Of a stretch of DNA of 64,000 nucleotides, positions 22,604 to 34,734 are shown in pieces. A program made the position numbers and the translations under genes. The DNA comes from Quercus robur (Eukaryota > Streptophyta > Magnoliopsida > Fagales > Fagaceae), in the NCBI RefSeq assembly GCF_932294415.1, contig NC_065536.1, forward strand, positions 3,224,001 through 3,288,000, given 5' to 3'. Below the pieces are notes generated by a model. It saw only the letters and a list, made by a program, of their open reading frames with translations, was not told where the DNA came from and ran no database searches. Each line of letters opens with the position of its first letter. Positions within the stretch are counted from its first letter, which is position 1.

Positions 22604-23389
22604 TGTAGGGGTAAAGTCCCCAGACCAAACAATGGGCCTTGGGCCCCATATAGAATTCGACTGCGTCCGAGGAGAAGGTGTGGGTGCCAAAAGGGTTACC
22701 GGCCCAATCCTTATGGGCCCAGACTTGTTTAAAAGGCAGTCCGAGGAGAAATGTCTCCTCGGATGTACTAAGTATGGCTCAAACATGCACCCTACCAGCA
22801 ATAAGGAATGACTCCAACGAGTATTAGTAGCAGGGATGAGTCCCACAAGCCTGTGAGAAGAAAGAGAGTATAGGATGTCAAGGGGGAGACCACAGCTGCC
22901 ACATTAAATGCATGGCAGCTGCTTTTTTGGCCACATTAATGTGGAGAGGACTGGCAAACAGTGTTACCTTAGCTACTAAAACTCACAAAAAGATGGGAGA
23001 GATGTCTAATGGGACGGGCACTCAAGTGAAGGTCCAGATGATCAATAGGTGTAAGGATCTGATGACTTCAAGGGGGTTATATAAGAGAAGGGAGTCCCCA
23101 TGAAGAAAGGGGACGGAAGAAAAAGTAAAACTTAGAACAGAAGAAGGAGAGAAAGACCATAGCCTTTGATCAGGAACAGAGGTGCACCCCATATGCCTCC
23201 TCGGACCGAATATCCAGTGGACATGATGGAGGTTTTCTTATGTTCGATTGTTGCATGGTCCAAAGTTAACTGACACTCACTTTGTTATGGCCTAGTTCTG
23301 TAACCCGCTCTTTACAAATTTATTGTCTAGGGCTCCTTGGGCCAGAATCCCATACCTGTTGAGCCTGGGGCCCGAAACGCGACCCTACA
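22604..23389 (+). repeat. 3' LTR of the Tat-like element
   Basis: 786 bp, differing from the 5' LTR at about 51 positions by eye. Most changes are transitions. It is followed by the target duplication tcttc (23390-23394). Confidence 0.95.
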
Positions 23390-23451
23390 TCTTCACTTTG
23401 TTCAATGCTACAATGAGTTAAAAAAAAATGAAAATCAATAATTCTAGTTTC

Positions 23452-24040
23452 AAAGGACCAAAGTGGACCGAATAGGACCGAAGTGGACTGAATAAGACCA
23501 AAGTGGACCGAATAAGACCGAAGTAGACAAAATGAACCAAATATGACCGAAGTAGACACCATGGACCGAATAGAATCAAAGTGGACCGAATGGACTAAAT
23601 AGGACCAAACCAAGTAGAATCGACCAAATAAACCAAAGAGAACCAACTAGGACCGAAATAGACAAAATGAACCGAATAGGACCAATGTAGATTGAACAGA
23701 ACAAAAGTGGACCGAATAGGACCAAAGTAGGCCGAATGGACCAAATAGAACGAAAGCATATAAAATGGACTGAATAGAGCCAAAGTGGACCGAATAGGAC
23801 CAATTTGGACTGAATAAGATTGAACCGACCGAATAAGTCCAAAGTAGACTAAATAAGTCAATAGGACCGAAGTGGACATAATAGACCGAATAGGACCAAA
23901 GTGTACCGAATAAGACCAAATGTAATGAATAGGACCAACGTGGATAAATGGACCGAATAGAGCCAAAAGGGACCGAAGTAGACAAAATGGACCAATGTGG
24001 ACCGAATAGGACTATACGAACCGAATAGGACCGAATATAA
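23452..24040. repeat. Minisatellite of GGACCGAA-type units
   Basis: Imperfect tandem repeats of about 10-21 bp based on aggaccgaagtggaccgaat. All long frames across it (minus strand, rich in FGPIRST motifs) are by-products of the repeat. The array begins about 60 bp beyond the target duplication of the Tat-like element. Confidence 0.9.
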
Positions 24041-24850
24041 GAGAAACACGTTCGTAGTGGTGAAATTTGGTTTAAAAATCAAATAAATAAAATAATGACG
24101 TTGTAAAGCCTTCAAAGTGAGGTAGCAAATATAGATATAAAAATATATATATATAAATATTAAGTTTTATTTATAAATTCTTATTTAAACATGCAATTTA
24201 TGCACCATAAATATATTTGCATAATAAATAAATATAGGGCATTCAATGTTTGGCACCTTGTTGTCAATCTGGGTTTCGATGTATTTGGCATCATAAAAAA
24301 TGGTGCACACAGTTGTTGTTGTAGTTGAATTTATGGTTTGATTACATGGGCTCGACGCATATTTGGCATGTGAAAATTGGATGATCTTCCTATACTTGGT
24401 CATGGTGTGTTTCTTCTTTTATGACTCACTAATGTTTTCACAGCAGATTTCCCATGACTTGAAAGTTGAAACTACAACTAAATATAGGGAAACTTTTAAT
24501 AGTTTTTTTTTTTTTTAATTAAAGCTCATATTATTTAATGCAGCATCACCTACCAGATGCAAATATTGGAGGGGTTAAGGGACCATTAAATATACAAATT
24601 ATAATTATAAAAGTATCACTAAGCTATAAGGAAATTTATATGAGACTTTGCCAATGCTACAAAACTGAAATATACGCAAATTGATAAGCCTTGAACCTGC
24701 AACCTTTAGCTCTACTACTATAATCCCAAATGTTCATCCAGTTAAGATCTAGTCTAAATTTTTCCAATAGATAGCTCATGTCCTTGCTAAATGAATTAAA
24801 GGACCATTAAATACACAATTGTGAATAATAATAATGATAAGGCCGGGAAT
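24041..24850. other. AT-rich intergenic stretch
   Basis: TA-rich (about 24140-24160) and otherwise unremarkable DNA. No gene or element boundary was recognised. Confidence 0.5.
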
Positions 24851-24852
24851 AT

Positions 24853-25570
24853 AGTATTGAACTGTCGGCCAACCTCCTTAACCATTTTGAGAGATGCACT
24901 TCACACACCCTTCATTTTCATGGCTTAAAACCAGTATGGAAATATGGCTCCCTGGATCAACCCAATGAAGACCTTGAAATGCAACACAACAACAGTCTTG
25001 ATGCCTGCCCTGCTCACGTAGGAACCAAACAAAGTAAAGGAAACTAGAGCATTAGGACACATGTCATCATGATCATTATTCTTTGCATTGAAAATAAACC
25101 TTACTTGTTACTTTTCCCCAATTTGTTTATCGATATAGGATTTTAGACAGTTCTAGGCAAACACATTCCTCAAGATTGAATTTTGCATTTAGTTTTCGCA
25201 ATCCATTTACTCTATTTAAATTGGTATTCTAAAAGTTGACAAAAAGTTTGTCAAAATTAGCAAGTATCTGGTATAATATAATTGAAGTTACTCCCTCAGG
25301 TTGCAGCTAAGGCCCAATTTTACTAATCCATAGCAAGGTCATGCCAATCTCATACAGATTTTTAACTAATTGTGTATACTAACATCTTCAATTTGTGACA
25401 AAGTGCTAGATATGAAATACTGCTCCAACTTAATCAAAAGTAGAACTGAAAAAATAACACCTTTCCAATGACAACAGTAGTGATTCCAGCAGCATCCAAG
25501 GCATCTGTTCTTTCACAAATCTTATGGCTTGTATCAGCCATTTCTGCAATGTTTTTCCAATTTCAGACTG
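24853..25570 (-). pseudogene. Vacuolar H+-pyrophosphatase (V-PPase) fragment
   Basis: Two separated pieces match a type I vacuolar proton-pumping pyrophosphatase. Upstream piece (about 25565-25461): [20 protein letters not shown] then [11 protein letters not shown], ending at a donor AAG|GTGTTA. Downstream piece (about 25060-24853): [32 protein letters not shown], a stop, AMKMKGV, a stop, then SLKMVKEVGRQFNTI. The family pumps protons into the vacuole using pyrophosphate. Two in-frame stops and missing exons make this a pseudogene. The retained intron between the pieces rules out a processed copy. It lies beyond the 3' end of the PPR gene. Confidence 0.85.
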
Positions 25571-25639
25571 GGGAAGAGGTCACAGCTAGAAACACTACCC
25601 CACTTAGACATTTGTGACCTCCAAGACAAAAGAACTATA

Positions 25640-26700
25640 GTACATCAAGCTATATGATCACAGGTTTGGAGAATAGCTCATCTGATTCTACTTTGATTTT
25701 CAATTACTATTTTGTAACTTAAAACAGTAAACGTCAAAATGATAAACTTGTGATGTTATTTGTATTGTACTGCAACCTAAGTTGCCTCTCTCTCAAACAA
25801 TGCAAGAAGAAGCATGCAACTATCAGCTGCCTTCTTGAGCAAGCATGCAACTATCAGCTACTCTAGTAAAATTGCTTTCCCAGTCCACTGTAAATATATC
25901 CCCACAAAGCTTATAAGGGGAAAAAAAAAAATCTGCTTACAAATACGCATAAAGCATTTGCAGCACTATAGAATAGGCAGTGATACAATGTGTCTAAGCA
26001 GTGAACCATTACTCTAATTTTGTTTCCATATTACTATATCTATATTACTATTCACAACATTGAACATACATCCCATGAATTTTGTCTCCTAGGATTGAAA
26101 ACTTTAATTTGCCATGCCAAAATAGGTATACAACATGTGATTAAAATCCAAAACAATAAGTAGGTTGCATGTGAACCACTCAATCAAAAAACCTAAGGCA
26201 TTGTTAAGATTCGTTAATCTTCTAGAATTGCATTGATCTCTCACAGATTTAAAGAACTAATTTGGGGTATCCACATTTTCTCTAGCACTACTATATCGAC
26301 TACTAGAGGTAGTAAGAGTATGCGTAGAATAAGTTAGAGTATCAAATGGAACCATTACTCTAATGAAATATGATTGAATATAAAATCAAGAGAGTTTGTT
26401 GATTTAGCAGCCTCACCCATTTCCTGAAGCAGTAAATCTGGTTTCATATTGACTGATAGCAATTCCGTCTTGTAATTACAAGCTAACAATTCAGGTCATG
26501 TTTGATCGAGGGATAGAGTGGCAGATCTTGAGGATGATGGAAGTAAGGGACAAGAAGAGAGATCAGAGATTGATCGGTGAGAGAGAGAGGGAGATGCTCA
26601 TCTGTTCCTTTATGACACAAGATTTTTTTTTTCACTCATAAAAAGTAAATAACCACTTCCAACAAATATACATACAACTTATAGATTGACCGGCAAAGTC
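25640..26700. repeat. Duplicated PPR 3' flank, copy A
   Basis: The sequence downstream of the PPR gene (for example gcaacctaagttgcctctct at 25772-25791 and the ggggaaaaaaaaaa region near 25918) recurs at 50150-50760 and 53170-53830. It is non-coding but clearly co-duplicated with the PPR 3' end. Confidence 0.75.
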
Positions 26701-28451
26701 TTAATAATGAAGTAATTCTTGAAGTGCTTTATTTCCTGGATTTGCAGATAGTAAGTCAACCACCATGGATGCAGTGGTTGCATTTGCTGAAAAACCTTTG
26801 TCAACCATTATCTTAACAAGTTCCAAAGCCTTTGCTGTCTCATTTTGTTGCAGCAACCCTTGGATGATTGTGTTATATGTGCGATCATCAGGAGAGAAAT
26901 GGTTCCCATCCATTTTCTCTAGCAGCTCACTCACTTCATCAATTAACCCCTCTTTGCAAAACCCTTTGATCATTATATTGTAAGTCTTAACATCAAGTTG
27001 CAATCCTTTTGCAAGAAGACCATTAAAGATTTCTCTTGCAGTTGTAAGTTCCCTTGCATTGCACATACTGTCAATCAAGATGTTGTAAAACACAATATTG
27101 TGGTCCAACTCTTTGTCTTCCATCTCTTGAAACAATGCCAACGCCTCCCCAATTTTTTTGTTCTTACAAAGGCCATCCAACAAGATAGCATAGGCTTGGG
27201 GATTTGGAAGTTGGCCACGTGCTTGCATCTTTTGAAATAGGTCTAGTGCAGCCTGGGGTCTCTCCACTTGACAAAACCCACCTATAAGAGTGCTATAAGT
27301 CACAACATTGGGAGCCACTCCCTTGTTGGACATTTCATCAAAGAGACTCCTTGCTTCATCAATTCTTTTAATTTTGCAATATCCATTGATTAATATGTTA
27401 TAGCTAAACACATTAGGTGAACAACCTCTCTCAACCATCATATTAAATGTTTTGATAGCATCATCCATTTTGTTTTGTAAACAATAACCATCAATCAGAG
27501 AGCTATATGTGACTGTGTTAGGCTCAATGCCTCTTTGAATCATCATGGTAAAAACTTTGTTTGCCTCGGTCAACATCCCTTCCTTGCAGAGTGTGTCCAC
27601 CAATATGCTAAAGGTTTGCAAATTTGGCATGACCGTCCTTTGTGACATCTCATTCAACAAAGTATTAGCCTCCCTCCATCGGCTGAAATTGCACAAGCCT
27701 TGAATTAAGCACGTGTAAGTGACAACATTCGGTTGAATACCTTTGCTCCTCATTTCAAGCAAAAGGTTCAAAGCCTTAGTTACCAATCTATCCTTGCATA
27801 AACTGTTAATAATTGTGTTATAGAACACTACATTGGGTTCAAAATACTTTTCTTCTATCTTCCTGAGCAACCTAACAGCCATATCAGTCTCACCAATCTT
27901 ACACAGACCATTTAGTATCATCCCACAAGTAATTTCATTAGGTTGATACGCGTTCTTCTCCACATCTGCAACCAACCTCACAGCTCCAGCAATGTTACCT
28001 TGAAGACACAGCCCCTTGACAAGAGTGTTTAGAGTAATAGAGTTTGGGTGGTAACCAAGTTTCAATATTGTTGCCAAGACAGAGAACCCGAAATCCACCC
28101 GGTTCAAATTGCAGAAGCAGTTAATCAAAACATTGAGAGTATAAACATCGGGTGAGATTCCGAATGATTCCATTCTTTTAATTAGAGAAAAGGGTAGAGA
28201 GTAATGCTTCATTCTTGCAACCGCACCCAACAGGTCTAAGGCATGATCAACATTCCTAAAGCTTCCATAATTGCACTGATCTCTAACAGATTGCAAGAAT
28301 TGATTTTGATTCTATTTCTGATGTGGGTTTTTTCTTCTAGTAATACTAGTAGTAGCAGTAGTAAGAGTAGAATAATAACAATAAGAAGAAGAAGTGTTGG
28401 ATATAAAAAGAGAGAGTATGTTAATTTAGAAGCACGAAGCAGCGTACCCAT
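26701..28451 (-). CDS. Restorer-of-fertility-like PPR protein (possible frameshift)
   Basis: The main frame (28311-26701, no ATG until 28212) encodes about 530 residues made almost wholly of 35-residue P-type PPR repeats, for example NVVTYTCLIQGLCNFSRWRE, NTVTYSSLIDGYCLQNKMDD and NVFSYNILINGYCKIKRIDE, ending NKALQELLHY. Such proteins bind organellar RNA in a one-repeat-per-base manner; the restorer-like clade acts in mitochondria. An ATG at 28451 opens MGTLLRASKLTYSLFLYP and a Leu run, then KTHIRNR, the usual lead-in to FLQSVRDQC. That frame is offset: a net loss of one base near 28312 separates it from the repeats, and TAG at 28314-28312 closes the PPR frame upstream. It is a recent pseudogene, a shorter protein from 28212, or an assembly error. 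No introns, as usual. Confidence 0.85.
28318..28415. repeat. Trinucleotide-rich tract inside the PPR leader
   Basis: Plus-strand runs of agtagtagcagtagtaag and aataataacaataagaagaa make up the coding DNA of the Leu stretch in the putative transit peptide, which suggests repeat expansion within the leader. Confidence 0.6.
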
Positions 28452-28696
28452 TTTCCTGAAGATCCAGCAAACAAATCAGGTTGAGTTTCGGGGCAGAGAA
28501 TAGAGAAGGAAGCGATGAGGCTGTTTCATACACTCTTCTTCTTCTTCGACCACTCTCCTCTTTCATACATTCTACCTAAGCTACCTTCTGTGACATGGGA
28601 AACTGGTTTTACATACTAAAATTTTGCCTGAATATTACTTTGGTTTAGTGAATTTTTGTCTCCTTGTGAGAAAAACCTAAAGTAATTTCACCCTAA

Positions 28697-29640
28697 GAGC
28701 ATCTACATCAGTTGGTGGATAGTCTTCTGTTATACAAAAATTCCTCCATTTTACACATTTTGGTCAAAAAACCTCCCACATCAGCTCATGTAAAATTATG
28801 TAAAGTCTTCTAAAAATTTTCATGAGCTACAGTAACCGTGTAAATTTACACGGTTACTGTAGCTCTTCTATATATTTTTTTATATTTTTTTCTCTCTCCT
28901 CTCTCTTGCCTTATCAGACCCTCTCTCACCCACTCATCAATGCCAAGAAGAAGAAGAAGCAGCCAACCATCACAACAACCCAGCACCGCTAACCACCACC
29001 ACTGCAACACAGTACCGCCAACCACCACCACTGCAACCCAATACCGGCAACCACCACCACAACAACATGGACACACCATAAAATCATCAAAATCGTTCTA
29101 AATCTATATCCAAATTCATCAAACCCATATACAAATTCATATAAATAATCAAACCGAAATTGAAAAAAGAAGAAGGAGAAGAAGAAGAAAGAAAGAAGAA
29201 GATGCTGAAGAAGATGCCAAAATCACCATTTTCTCCACCCAAAATTTTTGCTTTCTCCGCCCAAAATCCCTGCCCTTAATCAAACCCAACCCAAAATCAT
29301 CATCTATAATAAAAGTATAAAACCCAAATTGTAAAAGAAGAAGAGGAAAGAAAAAGATTCTTAAAAAAAAAAAAAAAAAAAAAAAAAAGAAGAGAAGAAA
29401 GAGTGGTGGAGATAGAGATAAGAATAAGAAAGGGGGTGTATTCAGATAAAAAAGAAGGGTTAGGTGGGGGTAGGTGAGAAATAATAAAAAAAAGTAAGGA
29501 AAAATATTATTTTAATAAAAATGTGTGTATAATAGATAAACTGATGTGGGTGTTTTGTAAAAATGATGATGTAAAATAGAAAAAATAGGTATTTTGTGTA
29601 AAATAGACGGAATCTTTTAGACACACTGATGTGGTTGCTC
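28697..29640. mobile_element. PIF/Harbinger-like non-autonomous element
   Basis: The termini GAGCATCTACATCAG and, inverted, GAGCAACCACATCAG lie inside a taa duplication (28694-28696, 29641-29643), the 3-bp target type of PIF/Harbinger. The 944-bp interior is low-complexity (CACCACCAC, GAAGAAG, poly(A)) with no transposase. A palindrome gtaaatttac at 28839-28848 is flanked by acggttactgtagc repeats. Confidence 0.7.
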
Positions 29641-29744
29641 TAAGACCCAAACAAAACTTGATAGTTTATGCAGAGGCTTTTCATGTGTTTTGGGCCTGCT
29701 GGCCTGGGCCTCTTTTTATTTTTCTCCTTCCCATTTTCCTTTTT

Positions 29745-29753
29745 TAACATCTA

Positions 29754-29795
<42 letters not shown>

Positions 29796-30902
29796 GAAAC
29801 AAACATCTAAATGTAGTTGTGTAAATCATATGCTTTGAGCTTATTTCCATTTTTACTTTTTAAAATATTTATATGTGATAATATAGTGCTTTTGTTATTT
29901 ACGCAACAAATTGTCATAATATTTTCATAATTGATAAGGTGTCAATTTTTTATAAGACAAAATAAAATAATAAACTATCAAACCGAAACCAACCACAATT
30001 GAAAATAAATTTCTTGTGAAAATGTTATAACATTTTCAGTGTTATTATAATAATTTTACCATTTATAAGGTGTCAGTTGCATATATATAAAAATAAATAA
30101 ATAAAATATGAAATGTCATACAAGGACGTACCACAACTTAAAGTAAATGTATTGTTAAAATGTGACATTTTGTTGTTGCTATAATATTTTCACAATTGTT
30201 AAGGTATAAGTTTCTCAAAGCACTCACATCAGTCCAACCAATTCCAAACACCACCAATATTAGCTTATGCATTTATTGTGCAAAATACATTTAAACTATA
30301 ATACTTATGCAAATATACACAAGAACTATTGTTATGCATTTTAGTTTTTATTATTTCTTTGCATTTTTTGATGATGAAGAAAGAGAGTTGATGTTGGTTT
30401 GTTGTTGTCATAATATTTTAACAACTGCTAAGGTGCGAGTAACTTATAGATCAAAATAAAATAAAATAAAATAAAACAATAAAATATCATACCATGAGCC
30501 ATCACAACTTAAAATATTGTGAAAATGTAACATTTTGTTCTTATTACAATATTTTCACAACTGCTAAGGTGTAAGTTCTTTATAGGTCAAAATAAATAAA
30601 ATAATAAATTATTAGACCAGGACCCATCACAAGTAATAAAACAATAAAATATCATACCATGAGCCATCACAACTTAAAATGTTGTGAAAATGTAACATTT
30701 TGTTACTATTACAATATTTTCACAACTGTTGAAGTGTAAATTCTTTATAGGTCAAAATAAAATAAAATAATAAAGTATTAGACTAGGACCCATCACAACT
30801 GAAAATAAACGTATTGTGAAAATGTTATAACATTTTGTTGTTGTCACAATATTTTCACAACTACTCAAGTATAATTTTCTTATAGGTCAAAATAAAATAA
30901 TT
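29745..30902. repeat. AT-rich tandem array, about 140-bp units
   Basis: After a TA microsatellite (29753-29776), units recur with gtgaaaatgtaacattttgt, acaatattttcacaactg, aaggtgtaagttc, taggtcaaaataaaataa and gacccatcacaactgaaaat. I count about seven units to 30902. The same units reappear at 31900-32760, 33760-34250 and 36660-37600, so the region is probably the body of Helitron-like elements. Confidence 0.75.
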
Positions 30903-31084
30903 AATTACTGTGGGGACATTAGAAGGCTTTTGTCCGCTTTGGGGAGCCAGTCCCTCACGGTTTTGTCCTCGTCCCCGAGTGTAGGAAGGGGGCAGCCAAA
31001 GACTTGGTCTTCGCGTACCAACCGCAAGTCCCACATCGATTAGAGAACCCTCCCACTCAAGGTTTATAAGCTTCTAGAGCAACC
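30903..31084. other. GC-richer insert beside the PPR fragment (solo-LTR- or TRIM-like)
   Basis: About 180 bp starting tgtggggacattagaagg and containing gcaagtcccacatcgattag and ggtttataagcttctagagc. The style (TG start, TATA-like tail, cccacatcg motif) recalls small LTRs, but no matching second copy or target duplication was found. It abuts the PPR fragment at 31085 with no array sequence between. Confidence 0.35.
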
Positions 31085-31555
31085 AAGAGTGCTGTAAGTC
31101 ACAACACTGGGAGCCATTCCCTTGTTGGACATTTCATCAAAGAGACTCCTTGCTCCATCAATTCTTTTATTTTTGCAATATCCATTGATTAATATGGTAT
31201 AGCTAAACACATTAGGTGAACAACCTCTCTCAACCATCATATTAAATGTTTTGATAGCATCATCCATTTTGTTTTGTAAACAATAACCATCAATCAAAGA
31301 GTTATATGTGACTGTGTTAGGTTCAATGCCTCTTTGAATCATCACAGTAAAAACTTTGTTTGCCTCAGTCAACATCCCTTCCTTGCAGAATGTGTCCACC
31401 AATATGCTAAAGGTTTGCAAATTTGGCATGATCTTCCTTTGTGTCATCTCATTCAACAAAGTAGTAGACTCCCTCCATATATCGGCCGAAATTGCACAGG
31501 CCTTGAATTAAGCACGTGTAAGTGACAACATTCGGTTGAATACCTTTGCTCCTCA
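31085..31555 (-). pseudogene. PPR gene fragment (copy of the middle of 26701-28451)
   Basis: Closely matches about 27285-27755 of the PPR gene: QTFSILVDTFCKEGMLTEAN, NTVTYNSLIDGYCLQNKMDD, NVFSYTILINGYCKNKRIDG. A 4-bp addition near 31476 shifts the frame, and neither end is a gene boundary. It sits between the insert at 30903 and resumed AT-rich array sequence (from 31556), so it is an inserted or captured fragment. Confidence 0.85.
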
Positions 31556-31582
31556 CAATTATTGAGATGTCAATTTTATATG

Positions 31583-31848
31583 AGTCTAAATCTTCTATCC
31601 CACTCTTCCTGCTCCATTATATATTCCACAAATAAAAACATGCCACATGTCTATCTAAATGCTAAATTTATATCTTCTATTATTTCAATTTCCTAAAATA
31701 AAAAAAAAAAAATAAACAACCTATCATATTTAGATAATTGAGATAATAGAGGCATGAATTTAGCATTTAATAAATTAGATGGACATGTAGCATGTTTTTA
31801 TTTGTGGAGTATAAGTGGAGAAGGAAAAGTGGGATAGAAGATTTGGAC
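31583..31848. mobile_element. Foldback MITE
   Basis: Arms gtctaaatcttctatcccac and, inverted, gtccaaatcttctatcccac extend about 100 bp each, including ccacaaataaaaacatg, around an A-rich centre. The flanks caattttata / caattttttata may be an imperfect duplication. Confidence 0.7.
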
Positions 31849-32283
31849 CAATTTTTTATAGGGTGAAAAAAAAAAAAAAAAAAAAAAAAAGAGATTGAGA
31901 CTAACCACAATTGAAAATAAATTTATTGTGAAAATGTTGTAACATCATGTTGTTGTCACAATATTTTTACAATTGCCAAGATCTTAGTTCCTTATAGATT
32001 AAAAAAAAAAAAAAAAGTGAAGTCCAAACATTTTCACATTAATTTCACAACAAATCCTAGGTGCCAAGCTACTATTGATGCATAAAAAAAGTGATATCGA
32101 TTGTGGACTCAATTTAAAATCAGTAATAACTTTACATTTATAATTTTTTGTGAAAATATTGTAGAAGTAACTGAAAATAAATATTGTGAAAATTTTGTAA
32201 CATTTTATTGCGTTCCCAAACATTTTTTTGGTTTAGTCAAATTGGATGAGCCAAAATTCATTGTTCCACTCAGTCTTCTTGGG

Positions 32284-32330
<47 letters not shown>

Positions 32331-33652
32331 CACAATTTTAAGAGGTGGTCACAATTTAAAAACAGTAACAATTTGCCACCTAAAATTTGTTGTGGAAATA
32401 TTATAGACATAAATAATAAAATATCAGACGGACCTACCATAGCTAAAAATAAAAAATATTGTGAAAATGTTGTGACATTTTATTATATTCCTAGACTTCT
32501 TTTTTGGTTTAGTCAAAATTCACTATTTCAAGCACGATTTTCTTTAGGTGCCTTTAATTTTTTTTTTTTTTTTAATGCATAGTTTAAAGTGATTGGCTCA
32601 GTTTAACCAATAACAATTTGCCACCTAGAATTTGTTAGGAAAATGTGGTAAACATAGCATTACTCTAAAATAAATTAATAAAATATTAGACCAGAGCCCA
32701 CCATAACTAAAAATAAATGTAATATGAAAATATCATGACATTTTGTTGTGTTTCTAGACTTCTTTCTTGGTTTAGTCAATTTGTTGAGCCAAAATTCACT
32801 TTTTTAAGCACACTTTTCTTGGGCTGATTTTTTTTTAATCACATTGTTTAAAGTAAAAAATAATAATAATAAATAAATAAAAACACATAGTTTTACACAC
32901 CCAAAAAAAAAAAAATTTTGTGTAAAAAGCATTTTTTTTCCTTCATGTTTAGGGTAGTTTCATTCCCCTCCCCCCCCCCCCCCCCCAAAGCCTTTAAAGT
33001 TGAATGATTTTATCCTTTATATTTTGTAAATGAGTATATACCCCTACTGTTACTATTTTAGTTAAGCCTTAATGAACTCTTATGATTTCTAGAATATTCC
33101 ATTGTACAATGTGTTAAATACCCAACTAAATTTTAATGTCCCAAAAATTTTATTTGTTTATTTTGAGTTTTATGTGGTGTTCGTATTTAGAAAGTAAGAA
33201 TGATGATGTCTATGGTTTCTATTTGTTACTTAGAGAACACTAATTTATTAGAGGTTTAAATATTCCAGATTTATAATTTTATCTAATGAAAACTTCAATG
33301 ACATACGTATTTTTTTCCTATTTAAAAGGGTGTTCATTAAAAATTAAATAAGCTAAAAATCATAATTGCACTCGTAAATAAGATGGCGAAGAAGGAAATA
33401 TAAATAACAAAATATATATTCATTATTGTAGCATATATCATCATTTATTGTGAAATTTTAAATATTGTGACAATATCTTATCAAAACTTAATTGTTTATT
33501 ATTGGAAGATGATAACATTCGTTATTATTCTTAGTAGAATTTTTTCGTGAGTAAATATTGTCTTTAGTAAAATAGGATTTAAGAAATTATCATATTAGTA
33601 GAATTTCTTGCTTAAAAGGTAGCATTGGGCTTGCACGTGCAACCCAACCTAA
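31849..33652 (+). repeat. AT-rich array continued, ending in a Helitron-like 3' terminus
   Basis: Further array units (31900-32760), poly(T) tracts (32287-32326) and a poly(C) run (32968-32986) lead to ttgcacgtgcaa (palindrome, 33630-33641), then aacccaacCTAA at 33649-33652 before a T. The 700 bp before it are homologous to 42880-43811, which ends in a better Helitron terminus. Confidence 0.55.
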
Positions 33653-34476
33653 TATATATAAAAAGTGGGAACGAGTAGAGGAACAGTGCATTTGGTTTAT
33701 TCAAGTGGCACTGTTCCATTGGCCTTTCTTTATTTATTATTATTATTATTTTTGTTAATATACCTTGTTCAACTCTATTAAAACAACAAATTATCGTAAT
33801 ATTTTTACAATTTTTAGAGTGTTAAGTCCTTATAGGTCAAAATAAAATAATAAAAATATCTTACTGGAACCAACCACAACTAAAAATAATAGTATTGTAG
33901 AAAAAGAAATATTACATTTACAACATTTTTCACAACATTTTCATAACAAATTATAGTAATAAATTGTTATTGGTTCTAATTTAAATTTCTACATATATAT
34001 ATAAAGGGTAAATGAATAAAGCAACCATGCATTTGGTTTGTTCAAGTGGCATTGTTCCACTGGCCCTTTCTTCTTCTTCTTCTTCTTTATTTATTTATTT
34101 TTGTTAATATCGCATGTTGAACTCTATTAAAATAACAAATTGTCACAATATTTTCACAATTGTTAGAGGTGTTGAGTTCTTATAGGTCAAAATAAAATAA
34201 TAAAAACATCACATTGGGACCAACCACAACTAAAAATAATGGTATTGAAGAAAAAGAAATGCTACATCTATATTTTTCGCAACATTTCCATCGTAAATCA
34301 CAGATGGTAAATTGTTATTTTTTCTAATTTAATCTTCTATATATAAAAAGGGTCAATGCTCAAAGCTACAGTAGTTTTAGTTTACTCAATCAAAACGGTT
34401 TCACTGGCTTTCTTTTCTTTTTTCTTTATTTTTTATTTTTTGGAAATATTGCCTATTAAACACGTCTTTTATTTTT
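33653..34476. repeat. About 345-bp tandem repeats, two and a fraction units
   Basis: Units begin near 33653, 33990 and 34337 with tatatataaa and a 'gtgcatttggtttattcaag' type stretch, then gtcaaaataaaataataaaa, then half of a palindromic MITE. The third unit is cut at 34476 by a MULE and resumes at 36636. The starts resemble Helitron 5' ends (TCTATATATA), a possible reason for their head-to-tail order. Confidence 0.6.
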
Positions 34477-34734
34477 GGTAAAACTACATTGTTAGTCCCT
34501 AAAATTTACCTACTGAGCACTATTGGTCCCTGAAGTTTGAAATGAGCAATATTAGTCCCTAACGTTTTAAAAATAAGCTTTATTGGTCCCTTCATTAACT
34601 TATGTTATTTTTATGCCTATGTTTTTAATGGAAAAATGAGATGACATTTTTTAAATGGCTAACACATTATTTTGTATTAAAAACTTATATATCAATAAAC
34701 TTTTACCTAAACCCGTTTTAAGTGATGGGTTAAC

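Larger units (their letters stand above)
11721..23389 (+). mobile_element. Ty3/gypsy Tat-like LTR retrotransposon (complete, inactive)
   Basis: Two 786-bp LTRs (11721-12506, 22604-23389) start TGTAGGGG and end CCCTACA. The 5-bp target duplication tcttc is perfect (11716-11720, 23390-23394). The order is PBS, gag, protease, RT, RNase H, a second RNase H, integrase, an 81-bp tandem array, an antisense ORF, PPT, 3' LTR. The second RNase H and the antisense ORF between integrase and 3' LTR are marks of the plant Tat lineage. I count about 51 differences between the LTRs (roughly 6.5 percent), so the insertion is not recent. Gag-pol carries many nonsense codons and one frameshift, so it cannot make its own proteins. 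Confidence 0.95.

Noticed and set aside
23320..24115. Several minus-strand frames of FGPIRST-like repeats
   Set aside because: By-products of the ggaccgaa minisatellite.
28846..29079. Minus-strand frame rich in Cys, Gly, Val and Trp
   Set aside because: Produced by CCACCACC-type low-complexity DNA inside a Harbinger-like element.
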